A stretch of DNA of 64,000 nt. Origin: Chitinophaga filiformis (GTDB lineage Bacteria > Bacteroidota > Bacteroidia > Chitinophagales > Chitinophagaceae). Under the pieces are notes generated by a model. That model made no database searches. It was not told the DNA's origin and saw only the letters and a list, made by a program, of their open reading frames with translations. Positions 56,258 through 64,000 of this stretch are shown one piece after another. The stretch covers positions 744,001 through 808,000 of the forward strand of contig NZ_JAKIRP010000001.1 in assembly GCF_021646545.1 (NCBI RefSeq), in the 5' to 3' direction. Each line of letters starts with the position of its first letter. Position 1 is the stretch's first letter. Made by a program: the position numbers and the translations under genes.

Positions 56258-57265
56258 TTATCTGCTACCCCCGGCAACTGCATTTAATGCACCGTTCTGT
56301 TGTAACAACGTATATATATAACTGGCTCTGAATTGCTGACCATTAATATTGTATAGCGGATCGTGACTGCCGGCAGAATCGGTCTGTGCATCGGAAGAAA
56401 TATATAATGGATGTACCGCATTCCGGGCGAAAACGTTGGATGCTGCGGGATCGAGAATATATGGTTCATTGCCATAAGGAATGCTCAATGCTTCCCTGGA
56501 CAATTTAAGATTCACCGAAAGATGGTTTATATAATCTGTGATGAAGGCCTGCTTATCAAACGTTTCGGCCCGCCCCTGTTCCAGCGACTTATGTGCAGCT
56601 GTCAACAATTCTTCTGTATACTGCACCAACACGGGATTATAAATATTAACACGATCTGCATATAAACGCCAGATACTTTTAAGACCTTCTAAAGCGGCTG
56701 CGGTTTCTTTCAGATGCTGCCCCGTTTCAGGAGAATCGAACCCGCTGAGAGACAGCGCCATAATCCTGACAAGTTCCAGTCTCATTGCTTCAAATAACTG
56801 TCCATCTGTTGGCGCTGGTCTGTTTTCCACCTGAGACAAACTCCTGACAGCAGTCAGCAGCTTGCGCGCTGCTATATAAGCAGCCTGCGTATCAGTTGTT
56901 TGCAGAGATGGATATAATAAATGTTCAAGTGCCTGGAATGCCTGCCTCTTACCACTCGCTGTAGTATCATCACCTCTGCCGTTAATAAGTTGGACCGTAT
57001 ATGGACTGAAGTATTCTGCAAAAACCTCGACGTTCTTATAGGCCAGTCTTGATTCACAAAACGCCAGTTGTACTTGTTGAGAGGATTGATGAGTAACCAG
57101 CGCAGTGCACAATTTTCCCAGTTTCATGCTGAGATTTCCAACAGCCGGTTTGTACCAGCTGAGAACATTTTTCTCGGCAGCAATTTTACTACGGGTTGAC
57201 TCATAAATGCTATAGGCACAAATGACCAGCAGCAGGACGGCTATTACAAAAATTAATGCGCGCAT
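56258..57265 (-). CDS. Imelysin-like domain protein resembling the N-terminal half of Bacteroidota cytochrome c peroxidases
   Basis: About 335 residues with one N-terminal membrane anchor (about 3-20). Segments such as QLAFCESRLAYKNVEVFAEY, INGRG, FQALEHLLYP and IMALSLSGFDSPETG match, from memory, the helical N-terminal domain that precedes the di-haem peroxidase part in many Bacteroidota proteins. The haem motifs (CxxCH) are absent, and no remnant of that half is seen downstream. It may act in metal or haem handling, but this is unproven. A GTG at 57280 is also in frame. Confidence 0.6.
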   Translation of the reverse strand: MRALIFVIAVLLLVICAYSIYESTRSKIAAEKNVLSWYKPAVGNLSMKLGKLCTALVTHQSSQQVQLAFCESRLAYKNVEVFAEYFSPYTVQLINGRGDDTTASGKRQAFQALEHLLYPSLQTTDTQAAYIAARKLLTAVRSLSQVENRPAPTDGQLFEAMRLELVRIMALSLSGFDSPETGQHLKETAAALEGLKSIWRLYADRVNIYNPVLVQYTEELLTAAHKSLEQGRAETFDKQAFITDYINHLSVNLKLSREALSIPYGNEPYILDPAASNVFARNAVHPLYISSDAQTDSAGSHDPLYNINGQQFRASYIYTLLQQNGALNAVAGGSR

Positions 57266-57508
57266 AGATTCTAAATTCACCAGTTATTAAAAAAGCATTT
57301 CTATTTTTACCTATATAAACTGATGGCAGCATAATAATGCATTGTGTAGCCGCATAAGTTGGCGGGCAAGCGGAGCAATTGTCTCCGGGAGACAATTATT
57401 ATGTGAACAGTTGCAGGTGGTTAATCAATCCAAGATAGTCACTGGTTGTTAATTCCTCGTTACGCCAATTTTAAGTTAATTTTAAAAGTCAGTATAAATT
57501 TCTCCATA

Positions 57509-58624
57509 ATGGTTAAGCCGAGTCGCATATTGCCCATCCAGGATGTACTGGAAACTTTGAATCCTTTCAAAGTAAAGAAGCAACGCCTGATGAATTACAA
57601 TCCGGCAACCGGGCCAATTACACGAAAGCAGTCAGTATGTGAAAAAATAACCATCTTCAGTTATGGTCATAACCATTTTGAGGAGGAGACAATAATGGGC
57701 GGCAATGTGGAACCTATTTTCAAACACATTGATAGTAAAAATACAGTGTGGATAAACGTAGACGGTATTAACAAAGAGACGGTACACGACATCTGTATAC
57801 GTCTCAAGATCCATATCCTGCTTGAGGATGATATTATGAGTGTAGGTCAGCGTGCGAAAATGGATGAAATAGGGGAGCACCTGTTCTGTCTTTTACCAAT
57901 GATGTACTTTAATAAAGACACCTGCACGATAGAACAGGAACAGGTAAGCATTGTACTGGGAAAAAATTTTGTTATTTCTTTTCAGGAAGACGCGGAAAGA
58001 GACGTATTCAATCATATAAGGGACAAACTAAGGATTAATAATTCGCGCTTCCGGTCTGTGGGTGCCGACTATCTCTGCTATTCCCTGCTGGATGTTATTG
58101 TGGACAGCTACTACAGTATTATTGAAAAGTTAGGGGAACGGATAGAATTGATGGAGGATGCTGTTCAGCACCAGGCGAATACGCGCACTCAGGCCCGGAT
58201 CAACCTGTTAAGAAGGGAGTTGTTGCTGTTCAAAAGGGCCATCGCTCCTGTACGGGACCTGATAAATGGCTTTCTCAAAAGTGACAGTGATTTACTGGAA
58301 GAAAGGACCACGAAGTACTTCAAGGATGTATATGACCATATCATCCAGGCTAATGACCTGGCCGAAAACTACCGGGACGTAATATTAACTGTCCAGGATC
58401 TGTATCATACCCAGATCAATCTCAAGATGAATGAGATTATGAAAGTGCTCGCCGTAGTAACTACCCTGATGGCGCCGCTGACGTTTATAGCTGGTATCTA
58501 TGGCATGAACTTCGACAACATGCCGGAGTTGCACACCAAGAATGGTTATTATCTTACCATGCTATTCATGTTGGTTATGCTTATTGCCATGATCATCTTC
58601 TTTAAAAAGAAGAAATGGTTTTGA
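57509..58624 (+). CDS. corA: Magnesium/cobalt transporter CorA
   Basis: A 371-residue CorA-type channel. A soluble N-terminal alpha/beta domain is followed by long helices and two C-terminal membrane segments; the signature GMN (Gly332-Met-Asn) lies in AGIYGMNFDNMPEL at the end of the first. It moves Mg2+, and possibly other divalent cations, as a pentamer in the inner membrane. The frame is open from a TTG at 57446; the ATG at 57509 was chosen. Confidence 0.93.
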   Translation: MVKPSRILPIQDVLETLNPFKVKKQRLMNYNPATGPITRKQSVCEKITIFSYGHNHFEEETIMGGNVEPIFKHIDSKNTVWINVDGINKETVHDICIRLKIHILLEDDIMSVGQRAKMDEIGEHLFCLLPMMYFNKDTCTIEQEQVSIVLGKNFVISFQEDAERDVFNHIRDKLRINNSRFRSVGADYLCYSLLDVIVDSYYSIIEKLGERIELMEDAVQHQANTRTQARINLLRRELLLFKRAIAPVRDLINGFLKSDSDLLEERTTKYFKDVYDHIIQANDLAENYRDVILTVQDLYHTQINLKMNEIMKVLAVVTTLMAPLTFIAGIYGMNFDNMPELHTKNGYYLTMLFMLVMLIAMIIFFKKKKWF

Positions 58625-59128
58625 TCATTTCTTTTTATAGATAGGTACAGTAGAGCAGGGTTCCCCGTACATCAGGCTTTTCACCACAGGAGTCAGCAAA
58701 CGTGTGATCTCAACATATGCAGCTTCTCCCGCTCCCTGATCGCCACAACCTTTGATTACCACCCGTTTATCAAGGTATTCATTCACATCGATCGCAGCCA
58801 GGTTTTTCATAAACTGTACCTGGTGTATATGCTTTTTATTGCCAAAAGCAGCAAAATTTGCGACTGGCGCGAGATAGGTCATCACGAGCATATAAGCCCA
58901 GAATGGTATAACTGCATCTGCAGTGCAGATGATGGCGACATTTTTATTACGATATTGTTCCCAGTCGAGCGACTGAAGTGCAGCCCTGAAATCTTTCTCC
59001 TTGAGGATCAGCTCCATAAAGAGGTATTGCTTCAGATCAAATTCCACAATCTCTTCTTTCGGATAATAGTCTTCCAGGTCCAGGGTGATCAACCCACTTT
59101 GCGCAACCTTATTTACAATCTCTTCCAT
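58625..59128 (-). CDS. DUF2480 family protein
   Basis: A 167-residue soluble protein matching DUF2480, a Bacteroidota family of unknown function. Typical stretches: ITLDLEDYYPKEEIVEFDLK, CTADAVIPFWAYML and VIKGCGDQ with EPCSTVPIYKK at the C-terminus. Conserved Cys residues suggest metal binding or redox activity, but this is speculation. It converges with corA with no gap. Confidence 0.88.
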   Translation of the reverse strand: MEEIVNKVAQSGLITLDLEDYYPKEEIVEFDLKQYLFMELILKEKDFRAALQSLDWEQYRNKNVAIICTADAVIPFWAYMLVMTYLAPVANFAAFGNKKHIHQVQFMKNLAAIDVNEYLDKRVVIKGCGDQGAGEAAYVEITRLLTPVVKSLMYGEPCSTVPIYKKK

Positions 59129-59148
59129 AAGCCCTACTTTTTACTATG

Positions 59149-59156
59149 CAAAGGTA
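59149..59156 (-). promoter_or_regulatory. -7 promoter box of the DUF2480 gene
   Basis: Reads TACCTTTG on the minus strand, a perfect TAnnTTTG match. The predicted leader is about 17 bases. Confidence 0.55.
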
Positions 59157-59234
59157 CTAAAAGTATCTATGGGATGGCCGGCTGAAGGCGCCGGGTTAAT
59201 CATGACTTAGTGCAGGAAAAAGGGGCTAAAACAG

Positions 59235-59262
59235 AAACGCCAGGGCTTATCCCCTGGCGTTT
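59235..59262 (-). terminator. Terminator of the PpiD-like gene
   Basis: An 11-bp stem AAACGCCAGGG/CCCTGGCGTTT (59235-59245 with 59252-59262), loop CTTATC. The T-tract on the minus strand is short. Confidence 0.7.
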
Positions 59263-59293
59263 TCATTATCAGTTATTTGAAGATTCTTATTCC

Positions 59294-61402
59294 TTAAAAG
59301 AATTTGCTACGGTTATCTTCGATCTTGCTCAGTTTCTTCAGTACAGAGAACAGCTGCTGGTCTAAGGCAGAAAGCAGGCTCTGTTCATAAACACGGCTTA
59401 CGCTTTTCGGATCCTGAGGCTGACCGGAAGGAGTGAAGGCATTTACTTTGATCACGTATACACCTGCATTACCTTCGATAGGAGCAGATACTTTGGCAGT
59501 ACCCCAGCTCTTATTGAATGCAGCACCCACTACGCGTGGCTCAAAACCAAGACTGGCAACAAACGGAGTTCCGAAAGACAGGTTATCCGCAGTCTGTACC
59601 GGCTGGTTGGTTGATTTCTGTGCAGCTTCCAGAGATGCAGGTGACTGCATCTTTTCAATGATCTGAGCAGCCTTTTTATTCTTTCTTACTTCAGCTTCTA
59701 CAGAAGGTCTTACATCTTCCAGCGCAGCGGTACCTTCTTCACGCACTGCAGTCAGTACTGCTACTACATAATTATTATCAAAGGTAAATACGTTGCTCAC
59801 GTCACCTTTTTTAGCATCGTATGCCCAGCGAACCAGTTCACGTGCCTGACCGATACCTGGAATCACGTGATCCATTGGGCGCAGGTTGTCAGCAATACGC
59901 TTGTTCATACCGTTCTGCTGGATATTTTTTTCAAATGTTTTCCAGTCGCGGTTCCTCGCAGCAAATTCGTTTGCTTCAGCATATGCTTTGCTATCAGTTT
60001 CACGGCTTGGAGCTACCGGTTTAGCGAGATAAGCAATTTTCACTGCCTGACCGATATTCTTCTGATCCATAATTTCGATCAGGTGGTAACCGGCCAGTGT
60101 TTTTACAACACCGATAGTTCCCTTACTTTTTTCCAGTGCGAAGTCTTTGAATTCTTTCAGAAAATCTGTGGAAGGAGTTACATCATATTCGCCGCCGGTT
60201 GGTTTGCTTCTTACATCATCAGTATACTGCTCAACCAGTGCTTTGAAATCGGCGCCGCCTCTTACTGCTCTTTCGATACTATCGATACGGGCTTTAGCAA
60301 CTGAATCTGGTAGGCCACCACCTTGCTGGTTCTGGGTAGCTACTAATATATGACGCACTTTCACGCTGTCTGGTAATAACTTACGATCGATCATTTTTGC
60401 AAAAACGATCAGGTTATTATCATAATATGGTCCGAACACTGCACCGTTTGGTAAACTTAACAATGTATCTTTCTGAGGAACCATCAATGCGCTCTTTGCT
60501 ACATAGCTGTCATAGAAAGGCAGGTCAGAGTTGCGGTTGATGAAAGCGGCAACATCAGCATTGCTGATAGTGTCCAGTTCCTGCTTTGCTTCGAACAGCA
60601 CTTTCAGCGCAGCAGCTGTATCTGCAGCAGAAGGCACTACATTGAAAGCTATATAATCTACTTTGCGGGACTCTTCTGTTTTGAACAGTTCTTTGTGACT
60701 ATTAATATAACTATTCAGTTCGCTGTCTGTCAATTTAATAGTGGAGTCAGCGATAGTGGCGTAAGGAACTGACACGTAAGAAACAGATGCCAGCTGTCCG
60801 TTATCCTGGATCTGCCTTTCAGCTAACCATTTAGGATAATAAACCGCCTGTTTGATCAGGGAAAGATATTTTTCAGAAATCCTTGACTGAGCAATGTAAT
60901 CTTCCAGTTGTAACAGACCTGCGCGCATCTGACCGGTTTTGTCCTGGTTGATGCTGGCAAGTACCTGTTGCATACGTGCACGATCAAATTGTCCTGTCTT
61001 CTCATCAGTAAACTGTTGGGTAACAATCGGGCTGGGATTTTTACCAGTGAACTGATCTCTGATCTCTTCGTCAGTTACAGCCAGACCCAGTTTCTGATAC
61101 TGAGCGTCCATGATCTGTTTGCTGAGGAACTGGTTCCAGGCAGATTCGCGTGCCTGCTCGGTGATCTGATCGTTCAGGACATTATTACCCTGACGCATCC
61201 GGTCTTCAGTAGTTTTGATCATCTGCTGATAGTCGGAGAATTCGAGTTCTTCACCATTTACTTTACCTACAGTCGTGGAACGGCGAATAAGAGAGTTTTT
61301 GCCGAAAAAGGCGTCTTGCAACAGGAAGCTGACAATAGCCAGGCAGATCACTACAACGATCACCACGGCATATTTATCCCTGATCTTCTGAATAACTGAC
61401 AT
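59294..61402 (-). CDS. PpiD-like membrane-anchored peptidyl-prolyl isomerase/chaperone
   Basis: A 702-residue protein with an N-terminal membrane helix (about 12-31), a SurA_N-type chaperone region (about 38-225), a parvulin-type PPIase domain (about 345-450, starting KVRHILVATQN) and a second parvulin-like region toward the C-terminus. PpiD proteins sit in the inner membrane and help newly exported proteins fold. The gene is divergent from nadA across a 768-base region that may hold the replication origin. Confidence 0.88.
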   Translation of the reverse strand: MSVIQKIRDKYAVVIVVVICLAIVSFLLQDAFFGKNSLIRRSTTVGKVNGEELEFSDYQQMIKTTEDRMRQGNNVLNDQITEQARESAWNQFLSKQIMDAQYQKLGLAVTDEEIRDQFTGKNPSPIVTQQFTDEKTGQFDRARMQQVLASINQDKTGQMRAGLLQLEDYIAQSRISEKYLSLIKQAVYYPKWLAERQIQDNGQLASVSYVSVPYATIADSTIKLTDSELNSYINSHKELFKTEESRKVDYIAFNVVPSAADTAAALKVLFEAKQELDTISNADVAAFINRNSDLPFYDSYVAKSALMVPQKDTLLSLPNGAVFGPYYDNNLIVFAKMIDRKLLPDSVKVRHILVATQNQQGGGLPDSVAKARIDSIERAVRGGADFKALVEQYTDDVRSKPTGGEYDVTPSTDFLKEFKDFALEKSKGTIGVVKTLAGYHLIEIMDQKNIGQAVKIAYLAKPVAPSRETDSKAYAEANEFAARNRDWKTFEKNIQQNGMNKRIADNLRPMDHVIPGIGQARELVRWAYDAKKGDVSNVFTFDNNYVVAVLTAVREEGTAALEDVRPSVEAEVRKNKKAAQIIEKMQSPASLEAAQKSTNQPVQTADNLSFGTPFVASLGFEPRVVGAAFNKSWGTAKVSAPIEGNAGVYVIKVNAFTPSGQPQDPKSVSRVYEQSLLSALDQQLFSVLKKLSKIEDNRSKFF

Positions 61403-61439
61403 ATATTATATAGTCTAAATTTTTTAAGGAAAGCAAAAA

Positions 61440-62160
61440 TAGAATAAAATAACTGTAACTACAAAACAGATTTTATTGCCTCAAACCCAATACAGGAAAG
61501 GATTTCGGCCAATTTAGCGGGAAATAGATTTAAGTCTTCATTCACAGGTTATCCACATTTGTCATGATTTTTGTACCAGATCTTATGTTAGACCCAGGGA
61601 TTTTTCAATACGGCTATGGGCCATTATTTCAGGATTTTCGCCTCTTTAAAAATGTCGCCTTGTTTATTCACATTTCGCAGGAGGCAATTTCTTCATTCAC
61701 ATCCAGATGTGTACAAAGAATGATGTAAAGCTAAAAAAGCGTTCTTAACCTGATATAACTTTTTAGTTGTAGTTTATCCACATCGACTGTTAAAAAAGCG
61801 GTAGGAATTGTCCAATATCGTGGTAAAAACCTCACTTCAGGTACCTGAAAACTAATTTTGTTATTTCCCGAGAGAAAGGTCCGGGTCCTGAAAAGTGATT
61901 TTTGGGGATTGCTTGGCTCAGCTGTCCACATGTTTTCAATAGGCAGGCGTCAAAAAAAATATTCACGGTAAACGATATCCACGGGTGTGGATGAAAGTAG
62001 GTTTTTCCAGTAGTATGGCTGATCTTCATTGTTAATTTCCTGTGGATAGCCAACACAAAAAGAATAACAACTACATTTGTACATCGTGGTCAAAATTAGT
62101 TTTCACATATTCACAGCCCTAATAGTAGTGGGTTTTTCTTTTTTAAATAAATAAACTATA
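61440..62160. other. Candidate chromosomal replication origin (oriC)
   Basis: AT-rich divergent intergenic region with a cluster of DnaA boxes. Perfect TTATCCACA: 61549-61557 and 61774-61782. TTATTCACA: 61664-61672. One-mismatch boxes: 61693-61701, 61986-61994 (minus), 62041-62049 (minus) and 62107-62115. Weaker: 61922-61930. An AT-rich stretch suited to unwinding lies at 62135-62170. In some bacteria oriC is not beside dnaA, so absence of dnaA is not decisive. Confidence 0.6.
62072..62079 (+). promoter_or_regulatory. -7 promoter box of nadA
   Basis: TACATTTG, a perfect TAnnTTTG match, about 90 bases before the nadA start and inside the DnaA-box region. Confidence 0.45.
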
Positions 62161-62170
62161 TATATAAACT

Positions 62171-63178
62171 ATGATGAGGGAGCTGGAAATTGCAAAAAGC
62201 GAACTGCAAAAAAAAGGGTATCTGGATTTGCCGGTTGATGTACGCCTGGATCTCTTTGCAGAAATCGAACGGTTAAAGAAGGAAAAGAATGCGATCGTCC
62301 TGGCACATTATTACCAGGAACCCGACATCCAGGATGTAGCCGACTACATCGGTGACAGTCTGGGTTTAAGTCAGCAGGCCGCAAAAACGGATGCCGACAT
62401 TATAGTTTTCGCCGGCGTGCATTTTATGGCAGAGACAGCCAAAATCCTGAGTCCGCAGAAAAAAGTTCTACTGCCGGACCTGAAGGCCGGTTGTTCCCTG
62501 GCCGATAGCGCGCCTCCGGAGTTATTCAGGAAATTCAAAGAAAAGCATCCCGACCACCTCGTTATTTCCTACATAAATTGTTCTGCAGGTATCAAGGCGC
62601 TCAGCGATATCATCTGTACCTCATCTAATGCCGAAAAGATCATCGAAAGCGTCCCCAAGGACCAGCCGATCATTTTTGCCCCCGATAGGAATTTAGGGGC
62701 TTATTTGGCCAAAAAAACGGGTAGGGACATGTTACTGTGGAACGGTGCATGTATGGTACACGAGATCTTCTCCCTTGAAAAGATCACAAAATTGAAGATC
62801 CGTCACCCGAAAGCTAAGGTGATAGCCCATCCGGAATGTGAGGCGGCAGTACTTGAGATCGCTGACTACATCGGATCTACCACCGGACTCCTGAAGTTTT
62901 CTCAGAAAGATGACGCCCAGGAGTATATCGTTGTGACTGAAACCGGTATTCTCCACCAGATGCAAAAAGAAAATCCGGGTAAAACTTTCATTCCAGCGCC
63001 GCCAAATAATGCGTGTGCATGTAATGACTGTCCCCATATGAAGTTGAACACGCTCGAAAAGTTGTACCTGTGCATGGAATATGAAGAGCCGGAGATCACA
63101 ATGAACGAACAATTGAGGATTGCTGCAAAGAAACCAATTGAGAGAATGTTGGAGATCAGCGCTCAGTATGGATTGTAG
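62171..63178 (+). CDS. nadA: Quinolinate synthase A
   Basis: A 335-residue iron-sulfur enzyme that condenses iminoaspartate with dihydroxyacetone phosphate to quinolinate, a step of de novo NAD synthesis. Visible motifs: [31 protein letters not shown], the cluster ligands in GCSLADSAP and CEAAVL, and the C-terminal [13 protein letters not shown]. The length fits the family. Start choice: two ATGs are adjacent (62171 and 62174). Neither nadB nor nadC is in the window. Confidence 0.96.
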   Translation: MMRELEIAKSELQKKGYLDLPVDVRLDLFAEIERLKKEKNAIVLAHYYQEPDIQDVADYIGDSLGLSQQAAKTDADIIVFAGVHFMAETAKILSPQKKVLLPDLKAGCSLADSAPPELFRKFKEKHPDHLVISYINCSAGIKALSDIICTSSNAEKIIESVPKDQPIIFAPDRNLGAYLAKKTGRDMLLWNGACMVHEIFSLEKITKLKIRHPKAKVIAHPECEAAVLEIADYIGSTTGLLKFSQKDDAQEYIVVTETGILHQMQKENPGKTFIPAPPNNACACNDCPHMKLNTLEKLYLCMEYEEPEITMNEQLRIAAKKPIERMLEISAQYGL

Positions 63179-63232
63179 TTAATTAATTGATAATTATATA
63201 GTTATGAATTATTGACGATATAATTTAAGGTT

Positions 63233-63268
63233 AAAAGGCCTGGTTGGTACATCAACCGGGCCTTTTTT
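63233..63268 (+). terminator. Terminator after nadA
   Basis: A 14-bp stem with one G-T pair (63233-63246 with 63253-63266), loop GTACAT, then T residues. Confidence 0.88.
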
Positions 63269-63269
63269 A

Positions 63270-63800
63270 TGCTTTTTAGTGGCTTATGGCTGCGATGAAA
63301 AAAGGGATTCCGGGGGATTGGGCAGGACGCTTTGCGCATAACGCACTCCCAATTGAAGGGCTTATAGCTGCGATAAAAATATTTTTGCTGTGGGGGCCTA
63401 CGTGAAAAGTAGAAATATCAAAAATATAGCGCCTTCATTTTTGAAGCGCTTATAGAAACGATGAAAACCTATATCTGATGTCTCGGTCAGGTATACTTCA
63501 TTTACGGCGTTTAAAAATGAAGGCTTTATGGTTGTGATGGATGATATTACTCCGTAGGTACCTACAGAGAATGTCAATTTATCAAAAGCATAAGGCCTTC
63601 GTTTTTGAAGGGCTTATAGCGACGATGAAAATATGAAGGTCGTAGTACATGCGGGTATATGAAATTCAGGTGGCTTTAAAATGAAGGGCTTGTAGCTACG
63701 ATATACACTATTTTACTGTAGGTACCCACAGGATTTGGTGGTTTATTAACAGTATAAGGCCTTCAAAAATGAAGGCCTTATAAATGTGATGAAAATCTGC
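63270..63800. repeat. Decayed tandem array with a ~80-bp unit and ~163-bp higher-order period
   Basis: Seven copies of a core related to GGCTTATAGCTGCGATGAAAA start at 63281, 63359, 63428, 63522, 63611, 63687 and 63774. Most are preceded by a small palindrome such as GGCCTTCAAAAATGAAGGCC (63757-63776). A second element related to ACTGTAGGTACCCACAG recurs near 63389, 63549 and 63714, so every second unit is alike. No gene is encoded. Confidence 0.8.
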
Positions 63801-63865
63801 ATCGTAGCCACTGTGTAGAAGGAGCGGAGTGTAGGCGGCTTCGCGGCATCACAAAATTTAATGAG

Positions 63866-63874
63866 TTATCCACA
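63866..63874 (+). promoter_or_regulatory. Isolated perfect DnaA box
   Basis: TTATCCACA, identical to the best boxes in the candidate origin 2 kb away. It lies between the tandem array and the SDR gene. Confidence 0.4.
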
Positions 63875-63899
63875 TTTTTGGTGAAAGTTAAATTATGTT

Positions 63900-64000
63900 T
63901 CAGGAAAGTCCGCCGTGACAGAAAATTACACTGCCATTCATGTAGTTGTTTGTCACGACTCCAACAATTACATCGGCAATTTCCTCCGCCGCGCCGGCTC
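63900..64000 (-). CDS. C-terminal fragment of a short-chain dehydrogenase/reductase (runs off the window)
   Basis: The last 32 codons of a minus-strand gene. The sequence includes AAEEIADVIVGVVTNNYMNG and SVIFCHGGLS, matching the C-terminal tail of SDR-family oxidoreductases, where a xEEIA helix is followed by the G-x-x-x-x-x-D/H-G-G strand. Substrate and full length cannot be judged. Confidence 0.65.
   Translation of the reverse strand, partial: AGAAEEIADVIVGVVTNNYMNGSVIFCHGGLS

Noticed and set aside
63270..63800. Possible CRISPR array.
   Set aside because: Units are diverged, spacing varies from about 69 to 94 bases, the spacers are partly homologous to each other, and no cas gene is near.

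Overview
The window reads as chromosomal DNA from a member of the Bacteroidota, most likely Chitinophagaceae and perhaps Chitinophaga. The genus is an inference. Support comes from GLPGLI-family and CarboxypepD_reg/outer-membrane beta-barrel proteins, a TamB plus lipidated TamA-like (TamL) pair, a PafA-type phosphatase, a PNGase F homologue, a futalosine-pathway menaquinone enzyme, DUF2480, almost no Shine-Dalgarno sequences, and repeated Bacteroidota -7 promoter boxes (TAnnTTTG). I saw no rRNA, tRNA, CRISPR array, intact insertion sequence or prophage.

Layout. 0-4 kb: a secreted GLPGLI protein and a large outer-membrane beta-barrel protein, both with Gly/Arg-rich stretches. 4-10.4 kb: a Tat-exported TIM-barrel isomerase, a GNAT, a lipoprotein, mqnC, and two adjacent retropepsin-like proteins. 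10.5-18 kb: an active/inactive M16 peptidase pair, an LprI-like protein, YitT, an arginase-fold protein with altered metal ligands, a 42-residue lipoprotein gene, a glycosyltransferase and an ArsC-like protein. 18-23 kb: polA, a GNAT and a C1 peptidase. 23-24.4 kb: a gene-free decayed zone with two inverted ~166 bp hairpin elements. 24.4-33.4 kb: tsaC-like gene, mtgA, a nicotinamide riboside uptake/kinase pair, PNGase F-like protein, Nfu, a GHL10-type hydrolase and a PafA-type phosphatase. 33.7-38.7 kb: glpF-glpK-glpD divergent from a DeoR/GlpR regulator. 38.7-39.7 kb: gene-free, with a REP-like hairpin and two long palindromes built from 11-bp tandem units. 39.7-45.7 kb: gltB-gltD. 45.9-55 kb: two secreted proteins, then tamB-tamL-rlpA. 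55-61.4 kb: a DJ-1/PfpI protein, a stand-alone imelysin-like domain, corA, DUF2480 and a PpiD-like chaperone. 61.4-62.2 kb: an AT-rich divergent intergenic region with a DnaA-box cluster, a candidate oriC. 62.2-64 kb: nadA, a decayed ~80-bp tandem array, and the 3' end of an SDR gene.

Connections. glpF/K/D with the divergent regulator form a complete glycerol uptake and oxidation unit. gltB/gltD make glutamate synthase. pnuC with the NadR-like kinase (salvage) and nadA (de novo) feed NAD synthesis. tamB-tamL-rlpA and mtgA serve the cell envelope. The most unusual content is non-coding: the 11-bp-periodic palindromes, the candidate origin, the tandem array beside it, the covarying hairpin elements, and a group of promoters placed so close to start codons that leaderless mRNAs are predicted.
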